This document shows positions 25,979 through 34,044 of a stretch of DNA of 36,905 bases, in pieces (position 1 is the stretch's first letter; every line of letters begins with the position of its first letter). The stretch covers positions 28,276-65,180 of the forward strand of contig NZ_KI914643.1 in assembly GCF_000520495.1 (NCBI RefSeq), in the 5' to 3' direction. This stretch comes from Arthrobacter sp. H14. GTDB taxonomy: Bacteria; Actinomycetota; Actinomycetes; Actinomycetales; Micrococcaceae. The translations under genes were made by a program, and so were the position numbers. The notes beneath the pieces are model-generated. The model was not told where the DNA came from. It worked only from the letters and a program-made list of their open reading frames with translations, and ran no database searches.

Positions 25979-27193
25979 GTGATGTCCACTGAACAACCAT
26001 CCTATCGAGCCGTGCTGAGCACGCGACACGCTGCTCGTTCTTTCCTGCCAAGCGTCCTCGGGCGTCTGTCGCTGGCGACTTCTGGCCTTGCGTTGGTGCT
26101 GTTGCTCGAAGAGGCCACCGGCTCGTTCGCGATCGCCGGAGCGGTGACCGCGGCTCTCGGAATCGCTAACGTCGTGGCCACGCCGTGGCGTGCGCGACTA
26201 ATCGACCGGCTCGGACAGATCGTGCCGCTAACGGCGCTGGGCATTGGACACGCCGTCTCCCTCATCGTTCTCGGACTGACAGCAGAGGCGGGACTGCCAA
26301 TTTTGCTGTGCTTGGGTGTTCTCGCCGGGGTGTCCGCCCCGCCCTTTGGTGCAACCATGCGGGTACTGTGGTCGACTGCGTTGCCGGTCGGTGGGATGCG
26401 CACTCGTGGATTCAGCCTCGACGCGGTGGCAGAGGAAGTAACGTTTGCGGTCGGTCCGCTGCTGGCGGCGCTTCTGGCAGTGATCGTCGATCCTTTCGCG
26501 TCACTTCTGCTCGCAGCGAGCTGCGTGGCGGTGGGCGCGGCACTGTTTGTGACTAGCCCGCTTTCCCGTCAGCAGCGCGGTTCGCACAAGGCCGGGCACG
26601 CCGAGTCCCGTCCGATTACTTCCCCTCTGCGTTCCCGAGGTTTTCCGCCCATTGTGATAGCAATGATCGCTCCTGGAGTGATTCTCGGGTGCATCGAAAT
26701 CGCCGCACCAGCTGTGGCTGAATCGGCGTCCAACACGCTATTGTCGGGCGTGTTGCTCGCGCTCTTTGCGGGCGCGAGTGCTCTCGGTGGTCTGCTCTAC
26801 GGTCGAGTGCAGTTGCGGCCGGTTCTGGAACGGCAATTGCTTGTCCTGAGCCTCGCGCCGCTTTTCATCTTCGCCGCGACAGGACTCATAGGCGGGACCA
26901 TGGCAGCACTCATCGGTTTCGCCCTGAGCGGGCTCTGCCTCGCACCTCAGCTCATCGTCGGATACCTCGCGGCCGACGCACGCACCGACCCCCGGGCTGG
27001 CACCGAAGCAAGCAGTTGGATCAACACCGCGGTCAACCTCGGGGCAGCACTCGGTGCAGTAATCTTTGGAGCTGTCACAGACACCACCGGCCCAGGGCTA
27101 GGACTCGTAATCAGCGCCATGATCGCCGGGGCCATCATGGCGATCTGCGCACCGTTCTTGCTCCGTTCACGACCCGCGGAAGAGTCAGAATGA
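25979..27193 (+). CDS. MFS transporter, 12-segment, probable exporter
   Basis: The 404-residue protein has about 12 hydrophobic segments and the usual MFS loop between helices 2 and 3 (WRARLIDRLGQIVPL). The first two codons offer GTG at 25979 or ATG at 25982. The central loop is basic and polar (SRQQRGSHKAGHAESRPITS). The family is normally of drug/proton antiporter type, and the leader suggests induction by a translation inhibitor; the substrate is not readable. It lies inside the accessory region after the Tn554-like remnant. Confidence 0.85.
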   Translation: MMSTEQPSYRAVLSTRHAARSFLPSVLGRLSLATSGLALVLLLEEATGSFAIAGAVTAALGIANVVATPWRARLIDRLGQIVPLTALGIGHAVSLIVLGLTAEAGLPILLCLGVLAGVSAPPFGATMRVLWSTALPVGGMRTRGFSLDAVAEEVTFAVGPLLAALLAVIVDPFASLLLAASCVAVGAALFVTSPLSRQQRGSHKAGHAESRPITSPLRSRGFPPIVIAMIAPGVILGCIEIAAPAVAESASNTLLSGVLLALFAGASALGGLLYGRVQLRPVLERQLLVLSLAPLFIFAATGLIGGTMAALIGFALSGLCLAPQLIVGYLAADARTDPRAGTEASSWINTAVNLGAALGAVIFGAVTDTTGPGLGLVISAMIAGAIMAICAPFLLRSRPAEESE

Positions 27194-27432
27194 CATCAGC
27201 TAGAGGGCGTCGTAGGACTTCATCCGCAAGCCGATCTGCATCGGCACTCCCGATAGCGTCATCGGCATACCGTTGACATTTTGGACTTAAGCGCCTTGGC
27301 GCGTAGCCGCTACTGATACGAGATGACCGCAGGTTCATTCCCTTCTCCGACGATGCAGGTCATGCTGAGCGTGCTGAGAACGCCCGTCAAACTGCGTTGA
27401 ACTGATGAAAGGAACTGATAAGTCCATCGCCT

Positions 27433-27989
27433 ATGCCAACATCGGTACGCGAACACAGCTACGACGTCAGCGGATTGAACATGCTGCCCCGCTTCGGCGA
27501 GGACGCCACGATCACAGACGCCGTGCAGCACCCTCAGCTGATGCTGAGGGAATCAGCCATGCTCGCGGTTTCCCCACATTGGGAAGACCGCATTCGGCCC
27601 GAGACACTGCGTCAGGCTGCGTATCACTCGATCACGTTTCCGGATGGCTTTTCCTGCATCTATGAACCCAAGGGCTCCCCCAGGGCGACAGGCTCCAAGA
27701 ATTCACGATGTTCCATTGGGTCGTCTCACCAGATGAAGAGATGCTGCGTGAGCTGTTGCCGCTCTACCGCGAGCTGTGGGCTTCCTACGAGGCCCAGTGG
27801 CCACATTCACCTGACCGGGTCTTCGAGCTCGACAGGCTCGACGGTGTGCCGCCTCATCAGGTGTATCGGTCCGAGACCACCGTCGAGCAGGTGATCGGAG
27901 CAACCATGCTCACGCATTCAGAGATGTACCGCACTGCACCGCAGCACCTGCGCAGGATGCACCCCTCGCATACCCATTGGACCCAGTGA
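27433..27989 (+). pseudogene. Hypothetical gene split by a frameshift in a C-run
   Basis: From the ATG at 27433 the frame reads MPTSVREHSYDVSGLNMLPR ... SITFPDGFSCIYEPKGS and then loses coding character. In another frame the sequence continues DRLQEFTMFHWVVSPDEEML ... HLRRMHPSHTHWTQ to 27989. The shift coincides with CTCCCCCAGG at about 27674-27683; one extra C restores a single 185-residue protein. I do not recognise the family. The C-run means an assembly error is a real alternative to true decay. The gap from 27194 to 27432 holds no other gene that I can support. Confidence 0.5.
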
Positions 27990-27999
27990 AAGGATTAGC

Positions 28000-28275
28000 A
28001 TGAGCAACCACGCAGCAGTTCACCGCCCCGAAAAACCGTCCGAAGAATCAGTACCTGAAACCACACATCTCGTGGTGTCCGTCGTCCTGGATCTCAAGCC
28101 GGGAACCAGCCAGACCCAGGCGGAAGCCAGCATGGAATTCCTCACTTTGTTCCGTGAATATCTCACGGCAAAGGACGGTTCTTTTCAAACAGACTACGGT
28201 CCCGCTCCCTGGGGAGGTTACGAAGGGCCAACGGTCACTTCTGTGACTGTCCTTGGTTCCGAAGAATCAAGATAA
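28000..28275 (+). CDS. Hypothetical protein (91 aa)
   Basis: GAAAGGATTAGC precedes the ATG and the gene starts ten bases after the preceding stop, so the two were cotranscribed. The 91-residue product is soluble with one likely helix-strand unit (HLVVSVVLDLKPGTSQTQAE ... FREYLTAKDG) and has no Cys. The family is not recognised. Confidence 0.6.
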   Translation: MSNHAAVHRPEKPSEESVPETTHLVVSVVLDLKPGTSQTQAEASMEFLTLFREYLTAKDGSFQTDYGPAPWGGYEGPTVTSVTVLGSEESR

Positions 28276-28511
28276 ACGGAAATATCCGTGTCTGCATACT
28301 GCTGGCAACCCCCGGCAATGCAATGATGTAGCCACCAAGTAGGTGAACATTGATAATGGCTGGGATCATGGGATATATCGGTGGGTCTCGGTGCAGCAGC
28401 TTCCGTCCAGGAAACCTGTTGCTTGCGCCGTTCTCCAGTGCTGAACAGACACAGTTCCGTTCAGCACTGGAGGTTCACCTCATAACCCAATAACCAGGGA
28501 GGCATCACGAC
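28276..28511. repeat. Intergenic stretch with a 14-base perfect inverted repeat
   Basis: CTCCAGTGCTGAAC (28433-28446) and GTTCAGCACTGGAG (28459-28472) are exact complements separated by 12 bases. No T-run follows, so it is not a typical terminator; a protein-binding dyad or an RNA leader structure for the gene at 28512 is more likely. AACCAGGGAGG at 28491-28501 is the ribosome-binding site for that gene. Confidence 0.7.
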
Positions 28512-29006
28512 ATGGGTAAAAGACTTCATATGGCGGCTTCAGGGGAATACATTCTCTGGGCCACCATTCCAGAATCAGCCAACAGCACCTTCAACCGTGC
28601 GTACGGACCTTTTGTATCGCGCAGTGCTGCTTATTCGGTCAGACTCGCACTGATCAATAACAAGCGGTCTCAGATGCTCGAAGAAGGGTACACGCCCGAC
28701 GAAATCGAAGAGACCATCAAAGGCATTCAATGGACCACCACCGGACTCTGGCGGAAGGTCGAAGACGACCGGCTCATCGACCCGGTTATCGTCGCGGTCG
28801 ATACCCCTGAAGAACGTGCAGCTGAAGCTATCTGGAACAGGTCATCACCTGTCCGGAAAGGCGCGCGTCCGAAGTGGGACGAAGTCCGCAACAGCGCTGA
28901 ATGGCGTCGCGGAGTCAAAGCTGCCAGGGAAGACGCCAAGGTGGCTCTTGCTGTTTTGCAGGAGACATCCCCGACCAAAGAATCACCGGAAGATCCCAGC
29001 GTCTAG
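28512..29006 (+). CDS. Hypothetical protein (164 aa)
   Basis: A strong CAGGGAGGC lies before the ATG. The soluble, mixed-charge product contains SGEYILWATIPESANSTFNR, a helical VRLALINNKRSQMLEEGYTP and a C-terminal helix rich in Lys and Ala. No catalytic motif is visible. It follows an inverted repeat and precedes an 86-residue gene in the same direction. Function unknown; plasmid/ICE context is inferred. Confidence 0.7.
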   Translation: MGKRLHMAASGEYILWATIPESANSTFNRAYGPFVSRSAAYSVRLALINNKRSQMLEEGYTPDEIEETIKGIQWTTTGLWRKVEDDRLIDPVIVAVDTPEERAAEAIWNRSSPVRKGARPKWDEVRNSAEWRRGVKAAREDAKVALAVLQETSPTKESPEDPSV

Positions 29007-29080
29007 TGTCCCCACCCCGCTGGCCTCTTCCGTTTGTCCACACATACACGCACCAATGACAAAGAGGGAAGAGGCCAGCT

Positions 29081-29341
29081 ATGGCTCGCAGGACCAAAGC
29101 AGAGAAAAACCAGGAAGCCCTGGAAACAGAGACTGCACTCAACACCAACCGCGATGGAGTTCTGATTCGTCCAGGCCAGATGTGGAAGGACATGAACCCA
29201 CGCAGCGGCAACCGAATAATCTCGGTGTCCTCGGTCAGCGCAGGGATCGCCACCGTTTTTGACGGCAACCGAACACCCACTCTCGCTGTCTCACGGATGT
29301 ACCCGCACTCACGCGGTTACAAACTCTGGGGCGCCAAATAG
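29081..29341 (+). CDS. Small basic hypothetical protein (86 aa)
   Basis: The product is Lys/Arg-rich at its start (MARRTKAEKNQEALETETAL) and has a beta-strand-like second half (GVLIRPGQMWKDMNPRSGNR, IISVSSVSAGIATVF) resembling a small SH3-like or nucleic-acid-binding fold. GAAGAGG lies about 12 bases before the ATG. A strong terminator follows. No known family recognised. Confidence 0.65.
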   Translation: MARRTKAEKNQEALETETALNTNRDGVLIRPGQMWKDMNPRSGNRIISVSSVSAGIATVFDGNRTPTLAVSRMYPHSRGYKLWGAK

Positions 29342-29367
29342 AGAATCGTCCACAGTCCAGCAGATAC

Positions 29368-29409
29368 AAAGAAGCCCCATCCGGGTCATCCGGGTGGGGC
29401 TTCTTTTTT
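29368..29409 (+). terminator. Strong intrinsic terminator between convergent genes
   Basis: GAAGCCCCATCCGG pairs with CCGGGTGGGGCTTC (one G-T wobble), followed by TTTTTT. The stem's A-rich 5' flank allows it to act also for the minus-strand HU-like gene ending at 29417. Confidence 0.92.
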
Positions 29410-29416
29410 GTCGAAA

Positions 29417-29965
29417 CTAGATAGCTCGATTTGAACGGTTCGCCCGAGCACTCTTGGTAGCTGCGGCAGCCGCAGATACGGTTGACTTCGACCCAGCCGG
29501 CTTTTTCGGTGCAGCCGTCTTGCGAATCTTCGGCGCTTTCTCTTCCTCGAACTCCGATTCGTCGTAATCCTCGACGTCGCTGAAGAGGTTCGGATCTGAC
29601 TCGTCAAGAGGACCAGGTCGTTCACCCGAGGGCTTATTACCCAAAGACCTGTTCACGCCACGCGTGGCAGAGAATTTCAGCACCCGGTAATCGTCGATCT
29701 CCTCGGTACCGCTGTCAGCGAATTGAACCCGGTGACCCTTGTGTGCCTGGGGGTAGAACTTGCCGAACCCGGTGAGCATCAATTGATCGCCCCGCGTCAT
29801 GGTTTCCATGAGCTCTTCCATAGCTGTGTCGTAGACGCGGGTTACCGTCCGAAGCGGAATACGCGACCGCGCGGAGACCCTCGCCAAGTATTCACGTTTA
29901 CTGACACGTTGCTGTTCTTGCTGCTCTTGCTGCTCTTGCTGCTCTTGCTGCTCTTCTTGAGTCAC
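29417..29965 (-). CDS. HU/IHF-like DNA-binding protein with glutamine-rich head and basic tail
   Basis: Residues about 21-110 form an HU-type unit: KREYLARVSARSRIPLRTVT, EELMETMTRGDQLMLTGFGK, and a shortened arm with VQFADSGTEEIDDYRVLKFS. Flanks are unusual. The first 20 residues are EQQ repeats made by five copies of a nine-base unit, and the last 70 hold an acidic stretch (DPNLFSDVEDYDESEFEEE) then Lys/Ala/Arg-rich sequence like the tail of actinobacterial HupB. The start is a GTG with GGAGGATATAA before it. It lies downstream of a 107-residue and a 608-residue gene on the same strand. It probably binds and bends DNA of the mobile element. Confidence 0.72.
   Translation of the reverse strand: MTQEEQQEQQEQQEQQEQQRVSKREYLARVSARSRIPLRTVTRVYDTAMEELMETMTRGDQLMLTGFGKFYPQAHKGHRVQFADSGTEEIDDYRVLKFSATRGVNRSLGNKPSGERPGPLDESDPNLFSDVEDYDESEFEEEKAPKIRKTAAPKKPAGSKSTVSAAAAATKSARANRSNRAI
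29909..29953 (-). repeat. Five tandem copies of a nine-base unit inside the HU-like gene
   Basis: The unit TTGCTGCTC (one copy TTGCTGTTC) repeats five times and encodes (EQQ)n. Copy changes would keep the frame and alter only the length of the Gln-rich head. Confidence 0.9.
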
Positions 29966-30050
29966 TTATATCCTCCATATATTCTCGGATATGAGTATAT
30001 CCGGCATGTTCACACGCCGTCAAAGCTTATATTCGAGAGAAAATTGCGGG

Positions 30051-30374
30051 TTAGAATTCCGGTCCATACCCGGTGTCGGAGGCGTCGATGTTATGGCTTT
30101 GTTCAGTCACGGTTTCCCGGACCGCCCGCGTCTTCTGCTTCGGCTGGGCACCACGCTGAGCTTCAAACTGTGCACCGTGCATCTGCGCCTGCACACCCTG
30201 CTTAGCCATGTCCATCGCCGGAGCAACTGACTTACTTGCCATGTCCGCAGCAGTGCCGGGCTGCTTCTCTTTGTTCGCCTCCCGTTGCTGATCCCACTTC
30301 GCGCGATCCTCATCGGTGACATACCCGAACATCTCCGACATATCCTTGCCGCTGGGGAAACCCAAAACTCCCAT
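30051..30374 (-). CDS. Hypothetical 107-residue protein of the HU-like operon
   Basis: The frame is open to 30452, but the ATG at 30374 (MGVLGFPSGKDMSEMFGYVT) has GAGGAGG about seven bases upstream and is preferred. The product is hydrophilic, with a helical DEDRAKWDQQREANKEKQPG segment and a middle rich in Met, Ala and Gln (MASKSVAPAMDMAKQGVQAQ). No family is recognised. It lies between the 608-residue gene and the HU-like gene on the same strand. Confidence 0.62.
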   Translation of the reverse strand: MGVLGFPSGKDMSEMFGYVTDEDRAKWDQQREANKEKQPGTAADMASKSVAPAMDMAKQGVQAQMHGAQFEAQRGAQPKQKTRAVRETVTEQSHNIDASDTGYGPEF

Positions 30375-30444
30375 AACTGCCTCCTCGTTTGAATGAAGTT
30401 TTAACACCTCATTTGTACTGATGTATGTGTCGATTCTAATGCAG

Positions 30445-30482
30445 AAACACACGCCGGTCTGTAGCTCAACCGACGTGTGTTT
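30445..30482 (-). terminator. Hairpin after the 608-residue gene
   Basis: AAACACACG pairs with CGTGTGTTT, with GGT/ACC inside the loop region extending it. It follows the stop of the 608-residue gene on the minus strand, so the downstream 107-residue gene may have its own promoter. Confidence 0.65.
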
Positions 30483-30500
30483 ATTCCTGTGCGCTCTTAT

Positions 30501-32327
30501 CTAGCCGCCGAGCTCGAAGTCCTGGTCACGAAAATCCGAAGCATCCGAGCCCAGGCCATGAACGCCGGTCTTGGCGGTCTCGTTGTAGTTCTGGTTGATC
30601 CGCGCATTGCGGTGCTTCCGTGCAGCTTCAGCGGCAGGATTACCAGGCTGCTGCGGCTGAGCTTGTGACTGGCCTGTTGTGCTGTTCTCCTTGCCGTCAC
30701 CGGCGGGTCCAGCTTCCCAGGCAGAACCGGCCTCCCAGGTGTCCTCGCCCTCTGCTGCGCTCTCTCCACCAGGCCCGCCCATAAAGTGCTGGGGGTTGCT
30801 GACGAAGTCGCGCATGTTCTCGCGCCAGTTGGCACCGAACTTCACCGCCCATTCCTGTTCGATCTCCGGATAAAGCAAGCTGATGTTATCCAGGGCATCA
30901 ACGTAGGCGTTGGAGTAGATTCTCTGCTGTTCGGAGGACGAAATGTTGTCCGAGTTCATCGTGTTCAGCATGATCCGTGAGGTGCGCAGGCGCTCCCCCA
31001 GCGGGTTGTCCATCGCCAACATACCGTCGTAGTCCGGGCGCTCCTTCAGACCCCAGGCGGAGGCGTAGCCGACCACGCCCATATTCAACCCGTCCACACC
31101 ATGGTCGCTGGTCAGGGCAATCATGTCCCCGGTGATCGTTTCGGAGATTGCTTTCTGGTGCTGGCCTCCATCCATCGGCTGACGAACGCCGAACGACCCT
31201 GCCTCGATCGGCTGGCCGAGGCGTGACTCGAATTCTCCGGTCCACACCTGAACAGTCTCATCGGTGCCGCTGAGTCTGACTTCGCGAGGGTCACTTTTAG
31301 TGAACTGTCCGTGGGACAGCTCGTCGAAGACCGACGCCAGCTCCGGCTCTTCGCCCAGACGCTGTCCGACCACCATGCGGGCCGACGTGGCTACCTCGTG
31401 AGCCTCCACTCCATCGTCGTACGCGTGAGCGTAGAGATCCTTGAGCATTGAGAAGTGGTTATCAGCGATCGCACTGACATCGGCCCCTTCTACTCGCATC
31501 GCTGCGTAAGCGTTCTCGGTCAGGGCTACTTCGGTCATCCCTGCGGACTGAGCGGTGTAAGCATCACGGTCGCCACGTTCTGCCCGCTCGGCACGTTCGA
31601 GCTTGTTCTTCCACTTCTGTGAGAGTCGCTGGCCTGCCTCACCCTTGGCGCCGACGGTGATCATGACCTTGTCGATCTGACTCTGCCTGCGCTCGTCAAT
31701 CTTGGAAGTGATGGTTTCCTTCATCGACTCGGCAAAATCGCCGACCTGGTTTCGGAAGTTCGGCGACATCATCCACATCGCTGAACCCATACCCACCACG
31801 GACATCACCGACTGAGGGTTCACGCCCTGGCTCAGGGGCTGGATGCAGGAAAGCACCATCATCGACACGTACCCCTTGTGGATGCCGGTGAGCTGCAAAT
31901 TACGCTCCTTCGACGTCTTCTTCGCCGCAAGGATATCCGCTTTACGCACCTCCTCCATGAACCTCTTACCGGCATCATCGACCTCATGGCGCAACTTCGA
32001 TGTCGGAGTATCAGCAGTTTTCCGGGTACTGGTCGAACCCAGCGGATCAGCGGTCTGACTGCGCTGTTGCTTCCTCTGCTGATCAGACTGTTTGCGCTGC
32101 TGACGACGTCGATCACCTGGTGACGCTGTACGCTCCCCCGACTTCTTCGATCCCGCTGGTTTCTGTTTACCAGGCCCAGGCTCAGCTCGGGAAGACTGCA
32201 CAGGATCACCATCTTCGAGGATCTCGCCGTCGATCACTTCCCCGTCGAACTGCTCGTCCTGGGGAATTTCATAGGTCTGGAGCGGAAGAGTTTTCTTCTT
32301 GCGATCCTGATCCGTGATGGTAGCCAT
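30501..32327 (-). CDS. Large unknown protein (608 aa) of the accessory region
   Basis: I do not recognise this protein. Residues 1-140 are charged and probably disordered (GDRRRQQRKQSDQQRKQQRS); 152-189 form one or two hydrophobic helices (GYVSMMVLSCIQPLSQGVNP ... MGSAMWMMSP); 195-500 are helical and soluble, including KWKNKLERAERAERGDRDAY; the tail is Gly/Glu/Gln-rich with a short repeat (WEAGSAWEAGPAG). AGGAGAGC precedes the ATG. Size, membrane patch and company of an HU-like gene suggest a plasmid/ICE-specific structural or transfer protein, but no conjugation motif is present. Confidence 0.72.
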   Translation of the reverse strand: MATITDQDRKKKTLPLQTYEIPQDEQFDGEVIDGEILEDGDPVQSSRAEPGPGKQKPAGSKKSGERTASPGDRRRQQRKQSDQQRKQQRSQTADPLGSTSTRKTADTPTSKLRHEVDDAGKRFMEEVRKADILAAKKTSKERNLQLTGIHKGYVSMMVLSCIQPLSQGVNPQSVMSVVGMGSAMWMMSPNFRNQVGDFAESMKETITSKIDERRQSQIDKVMITVGAKGEAGQRLSQKWKNKLERAERAERGDRDAYTAQSAGMTEVALTENAYAAMRVEGADVSAIADNHFSMLKDLYAHAYDDGVEAHEVATSARMVVGQRLGEEPELASVFDELSHGQFTKSDPREVRLSGTDETVQVWTGEFESRLGQPIEAGSFGVRQPMDGGQHQKAISETITGDMIALTSDHGVDGLNMGVVGYASAWGLKERPDYDGMLAMDNPLGERLRTSRIMLNTMNSDNISSSEQQRIYSNAYVDALDNISLLYPEIEQEWAVKFGANWRENMRDFVSNPQHFMGGPGGESAAEGEDTWEAGSAWEAGPAGDGKENSTTGQSQAQPQQPGNPAAEAARKHRNARINQNYNETAKTGVHGLGSDASDFRDQDFELGG

Positions 32328-32467
32328 AGTGCTCTCCTGTACGTCGGATGATCGGTGCGTATGCGTGTATTTAGTCTAATCCGTTTATGCTCTTATACCA
32401 GCATGGGCGGAGACTTATAACAGAACCCGGCCACACCTTGAGTAAGCACACTCTTTGTTTTTCCCAC

Positions 32468-32732
32468 CTAACCCAGCTCAGGATCTGAGGTCTCGGCTTT
32501 GGTCATCTCGTGAGCGATCCGAGCAGTAGTCAACTTGTCCCGGTTGGCCTGTGACCAGGCGTCGGTGAGGCCCAGTGCGTCATAGATTGCACCCAGCCGC
32601 ATCGGCGAGCTGCGCTTCTCGCGCTCCTTGGTTACCGTGGCATCAGCCTGGGTGTCGAGCGTCGAGCTTCTTCGTCTTAGCGCTTGCGTCCACCTGGGCT
32701 GACTCAGCGACCAGATCAATTTCTGCCGGAGA
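32468..32732 (-). pseudogene. C-terminal fragment of an unknown gene cut by a transposon end
   Basis: The last 80 or so codons (KEREKRSSPMRLGAIYDALG, LTDAWSQANRDKLTTARIAH) run to TAA-type stop at 32468. Upstream the coding-like frame changes near 32660, where EIDLVAESAQVDASAKTKKL is read in another frame up to the transposon terminus at 32733. So the gene is both truncated and frameshifted. No family recognised. Confidence 0.5.
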
Positions 32733-32780
32733 TGTCGTTTTTCGAAGACGACTGCACGGAATGTTCGAAGTCGTCTGCAC
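32733..32780 (+). mobile_element. Terminal inverted repeat and subterminal repeat of a Tn402/Tn5053-type transposon
   Basis: The 25 bases 32733-32757 begin TGTCGTTTT and end GAAGACGACTGCAC; by memory they match the class 1 integron IRi / Tn402-family end at about 23 of 25 positions. After a six-base spacer comes a second copy of the inner part, CGAAGTCGTCTGCAC at 32766-32780, in the same orientation and at the same spacing as the TniA-binding repeats of IRi. A resolvase gene begins immediately inside, and the gene outside is cut exactly here. Confidence 0.8.
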
Positions 32781-32785
32781 AGGTA

Positions 32786-33384
32786 TCAGAGCTGGACAGC
32801 ACTGCTCGTTTTTCGCTGTGCCCGTTCGATCGCCCGGTAGACGGTGGAGCGGCTGACGGAGAACAATTCGGCCAGCTCATACATGGTGTGCCCGTCGGCG
32901 GCGTGTAGTGCAAAGAGGTGGGCTTCCTGCTTAACCGAGAGTTTTGGCTGTTTGCCGCGCAGCCGGCCCTTGGCTTTGGCGACTTTCATACCTTCGCGGG
33001 TACGGGACCGGATCAGGTCGGCTTCAAACTCGGCGACCATGGCCAGGACGTTGAACAGCAGTTTTCCGATGGGGTCGGTGGGGTCGTGGACCGAGCCACC
33101 GTTGTTGAGTTTTACTTCGCGGTCTGCGAGATTGGCGGCGATCTCGTGGGCGTCGCGGGCGGAGCGGGCCAACCGGTCCAGTTTCGTGACGGCCAGGGTG
33201 TCGCCTGCCCGGCAGGCGGCGAGTGCTTCGCGCAGCCCGGCCCGGTTTTTGTTGGTGCCGGTGAGGCCGTGATCGACGTAGATACGTTTGGGTTGATACC
33301 GAGCTTGGTTAGGGCGTCGCGCTGGGCGGTGAGGTCTTGCTGGTCGGTGGAGCATCTTGCGTAGCCGATAAGTAATTGGGACAT
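32786..33384 (-). pseudogene. Serine recombinase of resolvase type (TniR-like), frameshifted
   Basis: The start MSQLLIGYARCSTDQQDLTA carries the catalytic Ser12 in the expected context and reads from an ATG at 33384. Near 33285-33300 coding moves to another frame: PKRIYVDHGLTGTNKNRAGL, AVTKLDRLARSARDAHEI, FNVLAMVAEFEADLIRSRTR and a C-terminal HTH (HTMYELAELFSVSRSTVYRA). One extra base would restore a protein of about 199 residues. A resolvase beside a Tn402/Tn5053 end would be TniR; a Tn3-type TnpR is the alternative. The 3' end lies five bases from the subterminal repeat. Confidence 0.75.
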
Positions 33385-33570
33385 GCCAAGCAGTGTCCCA
33401 GATATGGCCCGCGTCACCGGACAAGTCACCGAACCGGGTATCTGACACACTGCCCGGCCCTACATTTCAACGGTGCAGGTCAGCGCAGGGTGTGTTCGGT
33501 GGGGGTTCCCCATACGGACACGCGGCCGCCGTGCGGAGGATTCCGAGAACCGGCAACCGGTTTGGCGAAC

Positions 33571-34014
33571 TTATCGTAACCAACGAGCGCCGTTGCCCTC
33601 GGCCGCCGCTGCGTCTTCTGGGTTGAGGATGGAGCAGGTCTTCATTGATAGGCATCCGCATCCGATGCAGTCATCGAGGGATCTACGCAGGTTCTGCAGG
33701 CCGGCGATGGCAGCGTCGACCCGCTCCTTCCATGGCGCGCTCAATCGATTCCAGTCCGACGGCGTCGGCGCATGGTCTAGGGGCATGGGCGCCAGTGCCT
33801 CGCTGATTTCCGGCAGGGAGAGGCCAACCCGTTGTGCCGCAGCGATGAAGGCCAGACGACGCAATATATGGCGGTGATAAACCCGCTTGCCACCAACGCG
33901 TCCAGCAGCCTCGATGAGTCCTTGTTCCTCATAGAACCGCAGGGTTGCCGTCGTCAACCCCGACCTGCGCGAGACCTGGGTGATGTGCAGCCTGTCAGTG
34001 GTGTGCGAGGTCAT
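33571..34014 (-). CDS. soxR: SoxR-type redox-sensing MerR-family regulator
   Basis: The 147-residue protein has a MerR winged helix (ITQVSRRSGLTTATLRFYEE) and the SoxR [2Fe-2S] ligands Cys116, Cys119, Cys121 and Cys127 (CIGCGCLSMKTC; C-x2-C-x-C-x5-C). In actinobacteria SoxR usually responds to redox-active small molecules and controls exporters and oxidoreductases. Here it diverges from an MFS exporter, with a matching dyad between them at 34045-34060. It lies just inside the transposon end, so it may have been carried as cargo. Confidence 0.93.
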   Translation of the reverse strand: MTSHTTDRLHITQVSRRSGLTTATLRFYEEQGLIEAAGRVGGKRVYHRHILRRLAFIAAAQRVGLSLPEISEALAPMPLDHAPTPSDWNRLSAPWKERVDAAIAGLQNLRRSLDDCIGCGCLSMKTCSILNPEDAAAAEGNGARWLR

Positions 34015-34044
34015 GAACCGAACCTATGGGCATTCCGACTGGTT

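Noticed and set aside
27405-27665. 86-codon frame starting MKGTDKSIAYANIG
   Set aside because: Only the first dozen codons look coding; the overlapping frame from 27433 has better coding character and continues into the downstream half.
32743-32780. Tn3-type res site
   Set aside because: The repeats lie past the 3' end of the resolvase gene and match the terminal and subterminal repeats of Tn402/Tn5053 elements better than a res site, which normally lies upstream of the gene.
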